Origin: Deltaproteobacteria bacterium Ga0077539
Lineage (GTDB): Bacteria; Myxococcota_A; Polyangia; Polyangiales; Ga0077539
Assembly (NCBI GenBank): GCA_001465015.1
Contig: LNEO01000142.1
Coordinates: 1 to 33,663 of the forward strand
DNA length: 33,663 bases
Direction of reading: 5' to 3'
Numbering within the stretch: position 1 is the first letter of the stretch; every line of letters starts with the position of its first letter. The notes below the pieces were generated by a model. The model saw nothing but the letters and a program-made list of their open reading frames with translations. It did no database searches and was not told where the DNA came from. The translations under genes were made by a program, and so were the position numbers. Of the stretch, positions 18,230 through 26,519 are shown piece after piece.

Positions 18230-18440
18230 TCGATCGCGCGATCCTTCGAAGCTCCTCTTCGCCGTATCGTGTGTTGACCGCGTGAAGTGCGTCCGCGTAG
18301 TCCCGCCAGTCGATCCACGCTGTTGCCGGAGGGAGGTTTTCGAGCAGCGCACGCGTGGGGCGGTGCTCTCGAGGATCGCGCTGCGCGCAGCGCGGCACCG
18401 CATTGAGCCGCTCGAGCGAGGGCCCCTCACTCGAAGCCCC
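18230..18440 (-). pseudogene. Decayed coding remnant, possibly of a regulator
   Basis: The gap between two plus-strand genes contains a protein-like minus-strand frame: LLENLPPATAWIDWRDY followed by ADALHAVNTRYGEEELRRIA, about 60 residues of good amphipathic composition. In the neighbouring frame just upstream (18427 and beyond) lies another protein-like stretch ending in a stop (FVRPRFTRLWGFE). No intact start-to-stop gene joins them, and third-position G/C bias is visibly weaker than in neighbouring genes. The style vaguely recalls N-terminal domains of myxobacterial transcriptional regulators, but I cannot name the family. It is best viewed as a gene remnant or a sequence with an internal frameshift. 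Confidence 0.33.
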
Positions 18441-18519
18441 AAAGCCGCGTGAAGCGAGGGCGCACGAATGAACTCATGCCAGAACGCTCGAAGTGCGATA
18501 TCCAACGCGAAGTCTGCGC

Positions 18520-19257
18520 ATGATCCATCGCCATCGATCCCTGGCTGTCTTCTCGTCGCTCGCGGCGCTCTTCGCTGCCACGCCGTCGCACGCACAGCAG
18601 GTCGCTGCGCCGACCGAGGCGACGCGCTCGGTCGAACAAACGCCTTCACCTGCGGCGCAAGAGCGCGCGCGACGCGTTGATGCGCTGCGCAGCGCGTGTC
18701 GCGACGCGCGGAGGCCCGATTGGTTCGGCGTCGCTGCGGTCCCTGTGTTCGCGGTCTCGGGCATCGCGCTCGCGGCGTGGAGCTTCGCGACTCCCCCGAC
18801 ACAGAGAACGAACCTGACGACCTTCGCGGGCGCGCTCGGTCCGGGGCTGGTGCTCGGCGCGATCGGGATTCCGTTCGGGCGCGGATGGGTCGGCGCGATC
18901 GACCCGCTTCGCAACGCGTGCTCGACGGTGCTCGATCGAGAGGCGTCGGAGTCCGAGCTGCTCGCGGCGGACGGCTTCATGCGCGCGTACGGACAGCCCG
19001 GCTCTCCCGCGCTCGCGATCATCATCGCCAGCGCCACGGCGCTCGTGGGCGGAGGCATCGCGATCGCGTTCGCCATCGACAATCGCGACCTCGTACAAGC
19101 CACCGGAGGGATCGCGGCGTTCGTGCTCGCGGGCTGGGGGCTGGTCTCACCGACCCCCAACCTCGTGGCGGCGCGCCGCTACGTGAGCGGCGGCTATGCG
19201 CCGCAGCTCGCGCTGGGATTCACGGGCAACGGGCTCTCGCTCGGGGGAGCGTTCTGA
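18520..19257 (+). CDS. Exported/membrane protein of unknown function
   Basis: A protein of about 245 aa. The ATG at 18520 starts a clear signal peptide (basic MIHRHR, hydrophobic core, ATPSHAQQ cleavage region); a GTG 27 nt upstream would add nine residues. After a short helical segment there are several hydrophobic stretches (about VAAVPVFAVSGIALAAW, AGALGPGLVLGAIGIPFG, ALAIIIASATALVGGGIAIAF and ATGGIAAFVLAGWGLV), so it is probably a multi-pass membrane protein. No family recognised. It converges with the ATP-grasp gene, 12 bp apart. Confidence 0.75.
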   Translation: MIHRHRSLAVFSSLAALFAATPSHAQQVAAPTEATRSVEQTPSPAAQERARRVDALRSACRDARRPDWFGVAAVPVFAVSGIALAAWSFATPPTQRTNLTTFAGALGPGLVLGAIGIPFGRGWVGAIDPLRNACSTVLDREASESELLAADGFMRAYGQPGSPALAIIIASATALVGGGIAIAFAIDNRDLVQATGGIAAFVLAGWGLVSPTPNLVAARRYVSGGYAPQLALGFTGNGLSLGGAF

Positions 19258-19269
19258 GCCGCGACTCTG

Positions 19270-20274
19270 TCACGGCGTGAGACGAACGCCCACGCCGCCG
19301 CCCACGGTCAGTCCGTTGCGCGCGACCGGTCCGAGCTCGTTCGCCCGCGGCCCGCCCGGCAAAAACTCAGCCCACTTGTACGCGTTGACCTGCGGCTGCC
19401 GCCCCTCGCGGACGATCTTGATGGCGAAGCGCGCCATCTCTTCGACGCAGATCTTGAAAAAGTGCTCAGTAACGCTCCACCGATCCATGTCCGGCGCGGG
19501 GTTGGTGAAGTCGATCGCGTACGGGATCCCGTCCTTGATCGCGAACTCGACGGAGTTCATGTCGTAGCCGAGCGCCGAGCAGATCTTCCACGCGTCGTCG
19601 ACCACGCGCTGGGCGACCTTCGGGTCGAGGTAGTTCTCTTCGACGAGGTAGCAGCGCTTGCGCGGATCGTAGCGGATCGGGAGGATGAACTCGCGACCGA
19701 TGCAGATACAGCGGACGTAGTCGTCGAAGTCGATGAACTCCTGCAGCGTCATCGGCAGCGTCCCGGACTTGTCGTAGTCGCGCCAGAGCTCCTGCATGTT
19801 GTTGACGCGCGAGACGTTGCGCCAACCGCCGCCGTTGGCCGGCTTCAAGATCGCGGGAAAGCCCACGTACTTCGTGATCGCCTCCCAATCGAGCGGAAAC
19901 TCGAGGTTGCGAAGCGACCGGTTCTTGTCGATCGACGGGATGTAGTCCTTCTGCGGCAAGAGCACCGTTCGGGGCGTCGCCACGCCGAGCTTGGCGACCA
20001 GCGAAAAGCCGAAGAACTTGTCGTCCGCCTGCCACCAAAGGGGGTCGTTGATGCAGTACGTCCCGGCGAGCTGGGCGCACTTCAAGTGCAGTCGATAGTG
20101 GTCGACCTCTTGCGAGATCCGGTCGATCAAGACGCGGTACGGCGGGTCGAAGCGCTCCGCTGTCCCGCCGATCTTCGCCAGCTCCGCGCGGATCCCCGGC
20201 TCTCGGTTCACTCGCTCGATAAACGCCGGCGGAAACGTGTCCTCCCATCCGACCAATAGACCGATTCGCTCCAT
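19270..20274 (-). CDS. ATP-grasp domain protein
   Basis: A predicted ATP-dependent carboxylate-amine or carboxylate-thiol ligase, about 334 aa. The ATG at 20274 (MERIGLLVGWEDTFP) follows a GCGAGG stretch. The ATP-grasp fold spans roughly residues 100-310. ATP-binding Lys lies in FPAILKPANGGGW with its glycine-rich loop, MTLQEFIDFDDYVR supplies the adenine-contacting edge, and YAIDFTNPAPDMD near the end supplies the acidic/Asn metal-binding residues. Substrates are unknown. It is separate from the STM4014 ATP-grasp gene at 26520 and not closely similar to it. Divergent from the unknown gene at 20411. Confidence 0.87.
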   Translation of the reverse strand: MERIGLLVGWEDTFPPAFIERVNREPGIRAELAKIGGTAERFDPPYRVLIDRISQEVDHYRLHLKCAQLAGTYCINDPLWWQADDKFFGFSLVAKLGVATPRTVLLPQKDYIPSIDKNRSLRNLEFPLDWEAITKYVGFPAILKPANGGGWRNVSRVNNMQELWRDYDKSGTLPMTLQEFIDFDDYVRCICIGREFILPIRYDPRKRCYLVEENYLDPKVAQRVVDDAWKICSALGYDMNSVEFAIKDGIPYAIDFTNPAPDMDRWSVTEHFFKICVEEMARFAIKIVREGRQPQVNAYKWAEFLPGGPRANELGPVARNGLTVGGGVGVRLTP

Positions 20275-20410
20275 GTGCCTCGCTCGCTCTCTCTGCGGTC
20301 TGTGACCGCGGTTGCGCCGGCGATGGTAGCGAAACGACTTCCCCCGACGAAACAACGAAAGCGTCCGCGCGTTGCCGTCGCGCCGCACCGTGTGCGACGT
20401 TTCGTCCACC

Positions 20411-21115
20411 GTGGCTACGATCATCGACCGCTGTCCGTTCGGCGAGAGCTCGGTCGACGACGCCATCTCGCTCATCGAGGAGCTCGCCAGCTTGCCTGCC
20501 TTCGGCGCGCGCTGGCTTCGAAAGCTCGCCCGCGACGGTTTCGCCGGAGAAATCACGGTCGATGTCTCCAACGTCCTGCAGCTCGAGCTCGCCCGCGGCC
20601 CCGTGGGGCTCGCCGTCGCGCCGTCCGAAGAGGACCTTCGGCCCTTGCAATGGTGGGCCGCCCTGGTTCGAGGATCGGTCTTGCGCTTGGACAACCGAGC
20701 CGTCCTCGCGATCGAACCCTACCCGGTCACCGAGACGCTCCTCGCGGGCGGACCCGGCATCAACGCGTTCGACGCCCTGCCTGCGCTGGACGCGTACGGC
20801 TATCGGCTGCCGTTCGCGGTCGCGGTCGCGCTCTCGGCCGCGGTCGAAGCGCGTCCCGACGCCACGATCGTTCGCGCGACGCGCCTCGTCGGCCGCGGGG
20901 GCCAGCTCGACGTGGTCGAACTCGCGATTCCCGTGGCGCGCGATGGTGTTCGGGACAGCCTGCTCGGCCTGGTCAAGAGCGCGGGGGCTCGGGTCGCGAT
21001 GGCCGTCCCGTTCAGCGAGGGCGGCGGCTGGGGCTACATCGAGGCCTACAACGACGAGTTCTCGAGCGAGAACTACGCGCCGAAGATCACGCTGCCCGAC
21101 GCGCCGGATCCGTGA
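20411..21115 (+). CDS. Protein of unknown function
   Basis: A protein of about 234 aa from the GTG at 20411; GTG 20390 and TTG 20372 are in-frame alternatives and none has a clear ribosome site. No signal peptide; two moderately hydrophobic segments (YRLPFAVAVALSAAVEA and VLQLELARGPVGLAVAP) are too short or too polar to call membrane helices. The sequence is alternating alpha/beta and ends SEGGGWGYIEAYNDEFSS. No family recognised. It may share a regulatory region with the divergent ATP-grasp gene. Confidence 0.65.
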   Translation: MATIIDRCPFGESSVDDAISLIEELASLPAFGARWLRKLARDGFAGEITVDVSNVLQLELARGPVGLAVAPSEEDLRPLQWWAALVRGSVLRLDNRAVLAIEPYPVTETLLAGGPGINAFDALPALDAYGYRLPFAVAVALSAAVEARPDATIVRATRLVGRGGQLDVVELAIPVARDGVRDSLLGLVKSAGARVAMAVPFSEGGGWGYIEAYNDEFSSENYAPKITLPDAPDP

Positions 21116-21119
21116 TTTA

Positions 21120-21134
21120 ATGACCGGAGGTCAT
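21120..21134. terminator. Small hairpin between convergent genes
   Basis: ATGACC and GGTCAT form a perfect 6-bp stem around a GGA loop, in the 32-bp gap between the convergent genes at 20411 and 21148. A TTTAA run precedes it and CCTGTCTTT follows. A bidirectional terminator is plausible from position, but the stem is short and the T-tract poor. Confidence 0.35.
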
Positions 21135-21147
21135 CCTGTCTTTCGAC

Positions 21148-22080
21148 TCACGAAATGACGTGTAGCGAGCGTCCGCCTCGACGACGTCTCCCCTCGAGGA
21201 GCAGCGCCTCGCGCTCGGGCCACGCGCGCGGAATCCGCTCGAGCAGCCCGCCTTCGAACACGTCGTACAGCCCGAGCTCGTCCATGTGCACATAGCCAAT
21301 GTGGCACCGGCACGTCGCGCGGGTGCACGGCGCGTCGATCAGCGCGCGCGCGAAGTCCGGGTCGTAGATGTTGCCGATGGGGGAGTCGATGAAGTGGCAG
21401 CGACGAGCCGTTCCGTCGCCGTCGACCGTGATCGCGTCGGATCCGGCGCGGCACGCGCGTCCCAGGCTCGAGTACTCCCGGAGGTTCAGCGAAAACAGCG
21501 GGTCGATGCCCTCCCACGCCTCGACCTGGCGCTGCGTGTAGTAGCCCTGCTCGCGGCGATACGCGTTGGCCCAGAGGTAGACCGACGGCGACAGCAGGTC
21601 GCGAAGGCGCAGCGCAGCTTCGTAGTGCTCGCGCAGCGCGACGACGCCGACGCTGTAGCGGACGCCCCTCGCGTCCAGCCCCTTGCACCGCGCGACGAAC
21701 CGCTCGATCGAGACCTCGCCGGGATGAAACGTGCACCACAGCGCGACGCGCGAGAGGTCGCAGCGATCGAGCCACGCTTGCGGCCACGACAGATTCGTCT
21801 GCGCGCACACACGCTCGATGGACGCGGCGCGAGAGAGCGCGACGAACGCCTCGCGATACCAGCGACGAATCAGCGCCTCGCCCCACGGCGTGAAGAACAC
21901 CTGGGTCGGGTCGCCGCGATCGACGGCCCAAGCGACGAAGCGCTCGAGCGCGGCCCGATCGACGGCGAGCTCGGCCTTGCTCTCTTTGCGCTTGGCGAAC
22001 GGGCAGTACTCGCACCCGTAGTTGCAGGACGAGAGCGGGCCTCGATAGAGAACGGTGCGCGGCGCGGTGCGGGGCTTCAT
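21148..22080 (-). CDS. STM4011-family radical SAM protein
   Basis: Radical S-adenosylmethionine enzyme, 310 aa, of the uncharacterised STM4011 family. The [4Fe-4S]/SAM site is CNYGCEYC (Cys19, Cys23, Cys26; CxxxCxxC). The TPWGEALI segment corresponds to the SAM-binding GGE-type motif. The C-terminal third carries further cysteines (GRACRAG, ARRCHFIDSPIGNIYD, CTRATCRCH), reminiscent of an auxiliary cluster SPASM-like region. The ATG overlaps the STM4012 stop (ATGA), so it is translated with it. Substrate and product are unknown for the family. It is the last gene of the minus-strand STM401x cluster. Confidence 0.9.
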   Translation of the reverse strand: MKPRTAPRTVLYRGPLSSCNYGCEYCPFAKRKESKAELAVDRAALERFVAWAVDRGDPTQVFFTPWGEALIRRWYREAFVALSRAASIERVCAQTNLSWPQAWLDRCDLSRVALWCTFHPGEVSIERFVARCKGLDARGVRYSVGVVALREHYEAALRLRDLLSPSVYLWANAYRREQGYYTQRQVEAWEGIDPLFSLNLREYSSLGRACRAGSDAITVDGDGTARRCHFIDSPIGNIYDPDFARALIDAPCTRATCRCHIGYVHMDELGLYDVFEGGLLERIPRAWPEREALLLEGRRRRGGRSLHVIS

Positions 22081-23438
22081 CGCAGGCTGAAGGCCTCCAT
22101 TCGATCCGTCATCGCGTCGGAGAAGAGCGCGGGTCCCACCGCGTCGGCGCGCTCGAGACCGCGTTCGCTCAACACCAGCGTCCCGTCCGGGCGCTGCTCG
22201 ACCAGCGCAGCGGCGCGCAGCGAAGAGAGCTCGGGAAGCGCCAGGGACGCCTCTCGAGACGCGAGCCCCTCGTCGCTGAGCAACGACAATATGGCCCTGC
22301 GACGGAGCTGCTCATCGGGCGAGAGGGCGACGCCGTAGCGGGCCGTCGCGAACTCGCGCTCGTCGCGTCGCACGTACGCCTCGAGGATCTCTCGCACCGA
22401 TGTCGCGCCGACGGCCCACTCTTCCGAATAGTGCAGCGCGCTCGTGTACGACCGTGCGCCGCAGCCGAGCCCGACCATCCCATCGGACTGGCAGGCGTAC
22501 GGCGGAGCTGCGGGCGCAGGAGCGTCCGCGCGACGAAACATCCGCATCGAGCTCTGCTGGTAGCCATTCGAGCAAAGAAAATCGCGGCCGATTCGGTAGA
22601 GCGAGAGGCGATGGTCGTCCCAGTGACGCGCTCCCTTGGCGAGCCCCGTCAGCGGCCTGACGTACAGCGGGTAGAGGTAGAGCTCTTCTGGCGCGTAGCG
22701 CAGGGCGAGGGAGAGACTCTCGAGCCAGCGATCGGCGGTCTGCGTCGCGGCACCATAAATCAAGTCTACGTTGAGCGTCGCGAACGACCGCGCTCGAATG
22801 CGCTCGAGCGCCGCCTCGACCGTCGCGCGCTTCTGCGGCCGACCCATGGCCTTTGTGTCCTCTTCGAAGAACGACTGAACGCCGATCGACACGCGATCGA
22901 CGCCGTGGGCTTGGAGAACAGCGAGGCGCTCGTCCGTCGCGGTCTCGGGCGAGGTCTCGACGCTGACCGGCACCTGCTGCGGGCGCGCGCCCATCGTTCG
23001 CTCGATCACGGCGAAGAGCGCCTCGAGCTGCGGCGGGTCCAGCCACGTGGGCGTTCCTCCGCCGATGGCGAGGCGCGCGAAGGAGACGTCGCCGAGGGCG
23101 GCTCGCACGACGCGAGCCTGCGTCGCGAGCGCGGTGAGGTATCGCTCCTCGAGCGAGCCCTCGGGCCGCACGGTCGTGAACAAGTTGCAAAACCCGCAGC
23201 GCATCTCGCAGAACGGGACGTGCACATAGAGAAAGAGCGCGTCTCTTCGGAGCGCGCCCGACTCGAATTCCTGTGTCCACAGCGCGTCGAGCGCGCGAGG
23301 CGGCTCGAGGGCGCGGTACGCGGTCTTGTGGGGGTAGCCGTAGACGTATTGAGCGTACGGCGTGCCCTCGATCGCGCGACGCAGCCGGGGAGATAGCGTC
23401 GCGTCCGTCGTCGATGGGCTGTCGTGGTCGATCGTCAC
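22077..23438 (-). CDS. STM4012-family HemN/HemW-like radical SAM protein
   Basis: Radical SAM enzyme of about 453 aa in the coproporphyrinogen-oxidase-like group. The cluster motif is HVPFCEMRCGFC (Cys77, Cys81, Cys84), followed by NLF instead of the Cys found in true HemN. The GGGTPTWLDP motif and VSIGVQSF segment are typical of this group. A C-terminal HemN-like winged-helix region follows. The start is a GTG (23438) overlapping the STM4015 stop (GTGA); its stop overlaps the STM4011 start. It is assigned to the STM4012 family because of its neighbours rather than to haem biosynthesis. The frame remains open upstream through the shifted half of STM4015, giving one long artefactual or fused frame (see findings). 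Confidence 0.9.
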   Translation of the reverse strand: MTIDHDSPSTTDATLSPRLRRAIEGTPYAQYVYGYPHKTAYRALEPPRALDALWTQEFESGALRRDALFLYVHVPFCEMRCGFCNLFTTVRPEGSLEERYLTALATQARVVRAALGDVSFARLAIGGGTPTWLDPPQLEALFAVIERTMGARPQQVPVSVETSPETATDERLAVLQAHGVDRVSIGVQSFFEEDTKAMGRPQKRATVEAALERIRARSFATLNVDLIYGAATQTADRWLESLSLALRYAPEELYLYPLYVRPLTGLAKGARHWDDHRLSLYRIGRDFLCSNGYQQSSMRMFRRADAPAPAAPPYACQSDGMVGLGCGARSYTSALHYSEEWAVGATSVREILEAYVRRDEREFATARYGVALSPDEQLRRRAILSLLSDEGLASREASLALPELSSLRAAALVEQRPDGTLVLSERGLERADAVGPALFSDAMTDRMEAFSLR

Positions 23439-24335
23439 TCGCCGACCTGCGTGTAGCGCGCTCCCTCTTCTTCGGTTCGAAGGTCCTTGGCGAGCATCTT
23501 GGGGCCCGCCTTCATGATCTTCTTTACGACCGCGGAGGACATGTAGTGATGCGACAGGTCGACGGACTCGAGCTTCGCGAAGAGCGGCGACGCGAGCAGG
23601 ACGTTCGCGCCCGCATCGCCGAGGGTGCCCATCGACAAGTCGAGCGAGCGAAGCTGCTTGAGGATCGGCGCGTCGGCGATCGCGCTGGCGATCTCGTCGG
23701 TGTACTCGCAGTTGCGCAACCCGAGGTGCTTCAGCTTGGGAAAGAGCCGCCCCGACAAGAGCGGCATCAAGTCGTCGATGCGATGGTCCGCGCCGTAGTC
23801 GTCTCGACCGAGCCAGAGCTCGAGCGACTCGAGGCTCGCGAAGCTCGACGAGAGCACGCCTTCCGCTCTCGATGGTCAGCGACTTCAGCGCGCTGTGCGG
23901 CGCGCACTTGAAGGTGAACTTCGCCGTGCCTCGCACGCGCAAGCACTCGAGGTCTGGGTAGGCGTCGAGGATCTTGCCGGGATTGCCGACGTTGATCCAC
24001 GAGATCTCTTGCTCCTCGCAGGTGATGTCCCCGAGAAACACGGCCCGCAGCGACGTGAACGTCTTCTTGCTGGCGGCGCTGGTGAGCTCTTTGAGGACGT
24101 CGCGAGCGTCGGCGTCCCACGCCGTGGCGTAGGGACCCACCACGATGGCGGGGAGCTTCGACGCGAGCTTGTCCGCGCGCAGCGACGCGAAGGTCTCTTT
24201 CGCGTCCAGGTATTCTGAAGAGCGATACTCACCGGTGTGCGTCCGGGGAACGCCGGCTTTGGGCAGCGGTCGATTCGGAACGTAGTCGAAGACCTTGAGC
24301 CCGAAGAAGAGCTTCTCGTGTTCAGAAATTGCCAT
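23435..24335 (-). pseudogene. STM4015-family leucine-rich-repeat protein, frameshifted
   Basis: The gene has two protein-like halves in different frames. The first (from ATG 24335) reads MAISEHEKLFFGLKVFDYVP and ends near KSLTIESG; it includes EEQEISWINVGNPGKILDAYPDLECL, typical of the family. The second (from about 23857 to the stop at 23435) has leucine-rich repeats: LESLELWLG, LKHLGLRNCEYTDE, LRSLDLSMGTL, LESVDLSHHYM. The junction reads GGAAGGCGTG on the minus strand (about 23856-23866); removing one A gives GGAGGCGTG and a continuous 299-residue protein. So this is either a real one-base insertion, a programmed +1 shift, or a sequencing error. It is an LRR scaffold protein of unknown role in the STM401x set, with a GTGA overlap with STM4012. 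Confidence 0.8.
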
Positions 24336-24376
24336 GGAGGAGCCTCGCTGCCCGCGAGGCTACCTCGAAACGCGCG

Positions 24377-25189
24377 CTATCGATCGCCGGACGAAAGGAC
24401 GAACTGCCCGTACGGGACCGTCCAGACCACGTCGTGCGCGAGGCGGTGGCCGCGATAGCCGTCCTCGCCGAACGCCGTTCCGTGGTCGGAGCAGAGGATC
24501 GCGAGGGTCGGCCGCGCGCGCGCTTCGAAGAAGCGAAAGAGGGCCTCCAATGATCGATCGACGTACGCGAGCGCCGCCGCGTGCGTCTCGAGCGAGTCCT
24601 CGGCGGCACCCTCGACGTACACGCGGCTCGGCTGGTGGATGGCGCTCACATTGACGAACAAAAACACAGGATGACCGTCGGTCAGCGCGCTGACTCGCTC
24701 GATCGCGACGGCCACCTGATGCTCGGTCGATCGCGGGTCGGTCACGCCCAACGACTCGTCCCAATGCGACTCTCGAAAGAGCGACGGCAGCACAGACCCG
24801 AGCGCGTTGCGCTTGTTGAAGAAGCCGACGCCGCCGACGCAGATGGTGTGGTAGCCGAGCGCCGCGAAGCCTGTGACGATGTCCGCGCTGTCCAGCACGA
24901 GCGTCTCGTCGGTGCTCGTCTCGGAGCCAGCGAAGCGCGCGGCGAACAGCCGCTCGTGGCGCCCAGGCTTCGCGGGGGTCGGCAAGAAACCCGCGAAGAA
25001 CGCGTGGTGCGCGGCGTACGTAAACGAGCCTGGGGTGTGGCGCTTCTCCCAGGCGCCGTCGGTCAAGCGTCGCGCGATGTTCGGCGTTCGCCCCGCGTCG
25101 AGCTCGCGTACGGCGACGTCGTACCGCAGCGTGTCGAGCGTGACGAACAGAACATCGTGCGACGGGACCATTCGTCGTGCGGACAACAT
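24377..25189 (-). CDS. STM4013/SEN3800-family hydrolase (alkaline-phosphatase/sulfatase superfamily)
   Basis: A protein of about 270 aa from the ATG at 25189; an ATG at 25171 and a TTG at 25228 are in-frame alternatives. Superfamily metal-binding motifs are visible: VLFVTLDTLRYD near the N-terminus (first Asp), and SDHGTAFGEDG followed by GHRL near the C-terminus (Asp-His and second His). The region where sulfatases carry C/S-x-P-x-R reads FTYAAHHAFFAGFLP, so no formylglycine site is present and Thr or another residue may be the nucleophile. No signal peptide, so probably cytoplasmic. Substrate unknown; second-smallest enzyme of the STM401x set. Confidence 0.87.
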   Translation of the reverse strand: MLSARRMVPSHDVLFVTLDTLRYDVAVRELDAGRTPNIARRLTDGAWEKRHTPGSFTYAAHHAFFAGFLPTPAKPGRHERLFAARFAGSETSTDETLVLDSADIVTGFAALGYHTICVGGVGFFNKRNALGSVLPSLFRESHWDESLGVTDPRSTEHQVAVAIERVSALTDGHPVFLFVNVSAIHQPSRVYVEGAAEDSLETHAAALAYVDRSLEALFRFFEARARPTLAILCSDHGTAFGEDGYRGHRLAHDVVWTVPYGQFVLSSGDR

Positions 25190-25236
25190 CCCCTCGAAGT
25201 GTTGTCCCCAATCCCCCCCCGAGCGCAACGGTCAGC

Positions 25237-26394
25237 TCACTCGGGGCAAGCCGAGACCTGCGGGGCGTTGCGGGCGCGCATCATGTTGCGATACGAGCGG
25301 ACGTTCGCGCGGCAGGCGATGTCGTTGATGTTCGCGAGCGCGTAGCAGGCCTGGGGCATGTTGGCGTTGAGCGAAGCCTGGTAGGCCAGGCAGCAGAGCA
25401 TCGCCTTGCGGCACGTCTCGCTGCGCGGCGTGGGCGCGCCCGCAGGCATCACGCCCGGAACGATCCCGCCACCGGTGGGCGGCGTCGGAACCGCGGCCTG
25501 CGCTGCCTGCGCTGCCTGCGCTGCTTGCGCTGCGGCTGCGGCTTGCTGCGCCGCTGCGGCCGCGGAGGGATCGACCTGCGCCGTCGAAGAGCCCGACGAA
25601 GAGTCGCTCGAGTCTCCGCCGCCCGTGAGCGCGCCGATGACAGACATCACCACGCCGAGAAACATCCCCGCGCCGCCAGCGATGAGGCCGATCTTCGCGT
25701 TGCGCTGCGCGGCGCCGAGGAGCGCTTCGCGGCTCTTGGACGCGAGCATGAGCTTGCCCGAGAGCATTCCCTTCGGCTCGCCGATGGCGAGGCCCATCGG
25801 TCCCTGCGCGAGCTGACCCATCACGTACATGACCGGCGCGGGCTCGACGATGCGCTCGGTGCCGATGAACGCCTTCACGGGTCCCTCCGTCGAGAGCAGC
25901 GGCGTGTTGAACACCGCTTGCCCGAACTGGAGCTGACCAGGGATCATCATGCCGATGTCCATGCGGTGCCGAAACGACTGCGTCAGCGTCGCGTCGGGCA
26001 TCTTCTGCGCGTCGACGAACACGCCGCCCTGGCCGTCGCTCACCTGGAAGATCGAGCCCTTGAACTCCTTCATGGAGGTCTCGGACTTGGTGCGCGTCTG
26101 CGTGCCCTGGTCGGTCTGCTCGTAGTACTCGAACTCCTGCACGATCTCGATCTCGTACGCGATGCAGGGCTTGCCGCTCATGGGCGCGATGAGCGGCGTG
26201 TTGGACAGAACCGTCTGCCCTTCGGTCGACACGATTCCCTTCGCGTCGGCTGCGGACGGTCCCATCTGCATGATGCGCGATGGGGGATGAAACGGAACCG
26301 ATCCGAGTTTGCCGCTCTTGCGCTTTTGCAGGAGACCGAACACGAGACCCGCCACACCGACGAGCCCCAACAAAATTCCGATTCCGAGTAGCAT
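25237..26394 (-). CDS. Membrane protein with GIDE-like domain and Ala/Gln-rich linker
   Basis: A protein of 385 aa. The ATG at 26394 follows GAGGT. Residues 1-22 are a membrane anchor (MLLGIGILLGLVGVAGLVFG). Residues about 55-160 resemble the GIDE domain of MULAN-type proteins (STEGQTVLSNTPLIAPMSGK, then CIAYEIEIVQEFEYYEQ). A second hydrophobic helix lies near residue 240 (AKIGLIAGGAGMFLGVVMSVIG). An Ala/Gln repeat linker encoded by a 9-bp tandem repeat follows, and the C-terminus has a Cys-containing helical segment (CRKAMLCCLAYQ, then CYALANINDIACR). No RING finger is present. It sits inside the STM401x set, between STM4014 and STM4013, but is not one of its known members; it may be a bystander. 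Confidence 0.75.
   Translation of the reverse strand: MLLGIGILLGLVGVAGLVFGLLQKRKSGKLGSVPFHPPSRIMQMGPSAADAKGIVSTEGQTVLSNTPLIAPMSGKPCIAYEIEIVQEFEYYEQTDQGTQTRTKSETSMKEFKGSIFQVSDGQGGVFVDAQKMPDATLTQSFRHRMDIGMMIPGQLQFGQAVFNTPLLSTEGPVKAFIGTERIVEPAPVMYVMGQLAQGPMGLAIGEPKGMLSGKLMLASKSREALLGAAQRNAKIGLIAGGAGMFLGVVMSVIGALTGGGDSSDSSSGSSTAQVDPSAAAAAQQAAAAAQAAQAAQAAQAAVPTPPTGGGIVPGVMPAGAPTPRSETCRKAMLCCLAYQASLNANMPQACYALANINDIACRANVRSYRNMMRARNAPQVSACPE
25496..25531. repeat. Four tandem 9-bp units encoding Ala/Gln repeats
   Basis: Four copies of a GCCTGCGCT-type unit (the last is GCTTGCGCT) encode part of the AQAAQAAQAA linker of the GIDE-like protein. Repeat number may vary between strains. Confidence 0.8.
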
Positions 26395-26519
26395 CGACCT
26401 CGTTCTCTCTTTCGAAGCATCGGCGACGATCGACGTCCGAGCGCCGCCACAACGATCCTTCGAGACGATGCGTACTCCCGATCAACCGTCGAGCGCCAGA
26501 ACTCGGCGGACAGGGTATG

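Noticed and set aside
22077..23438. Haem biosynthesis enzyme HemN
   Set aside because: The fourth Cys of the HemN motif is absent and the neighbours are STM401x members, so a haem role is not supported.
24377..25189. Classical sulfatase activated by the FGE-like protein at the right edge
   Set aside because: No C/S-x-P-x-R formylglycine site is present in this hydrolase, and the FGE-like gene is over 7 kb away.
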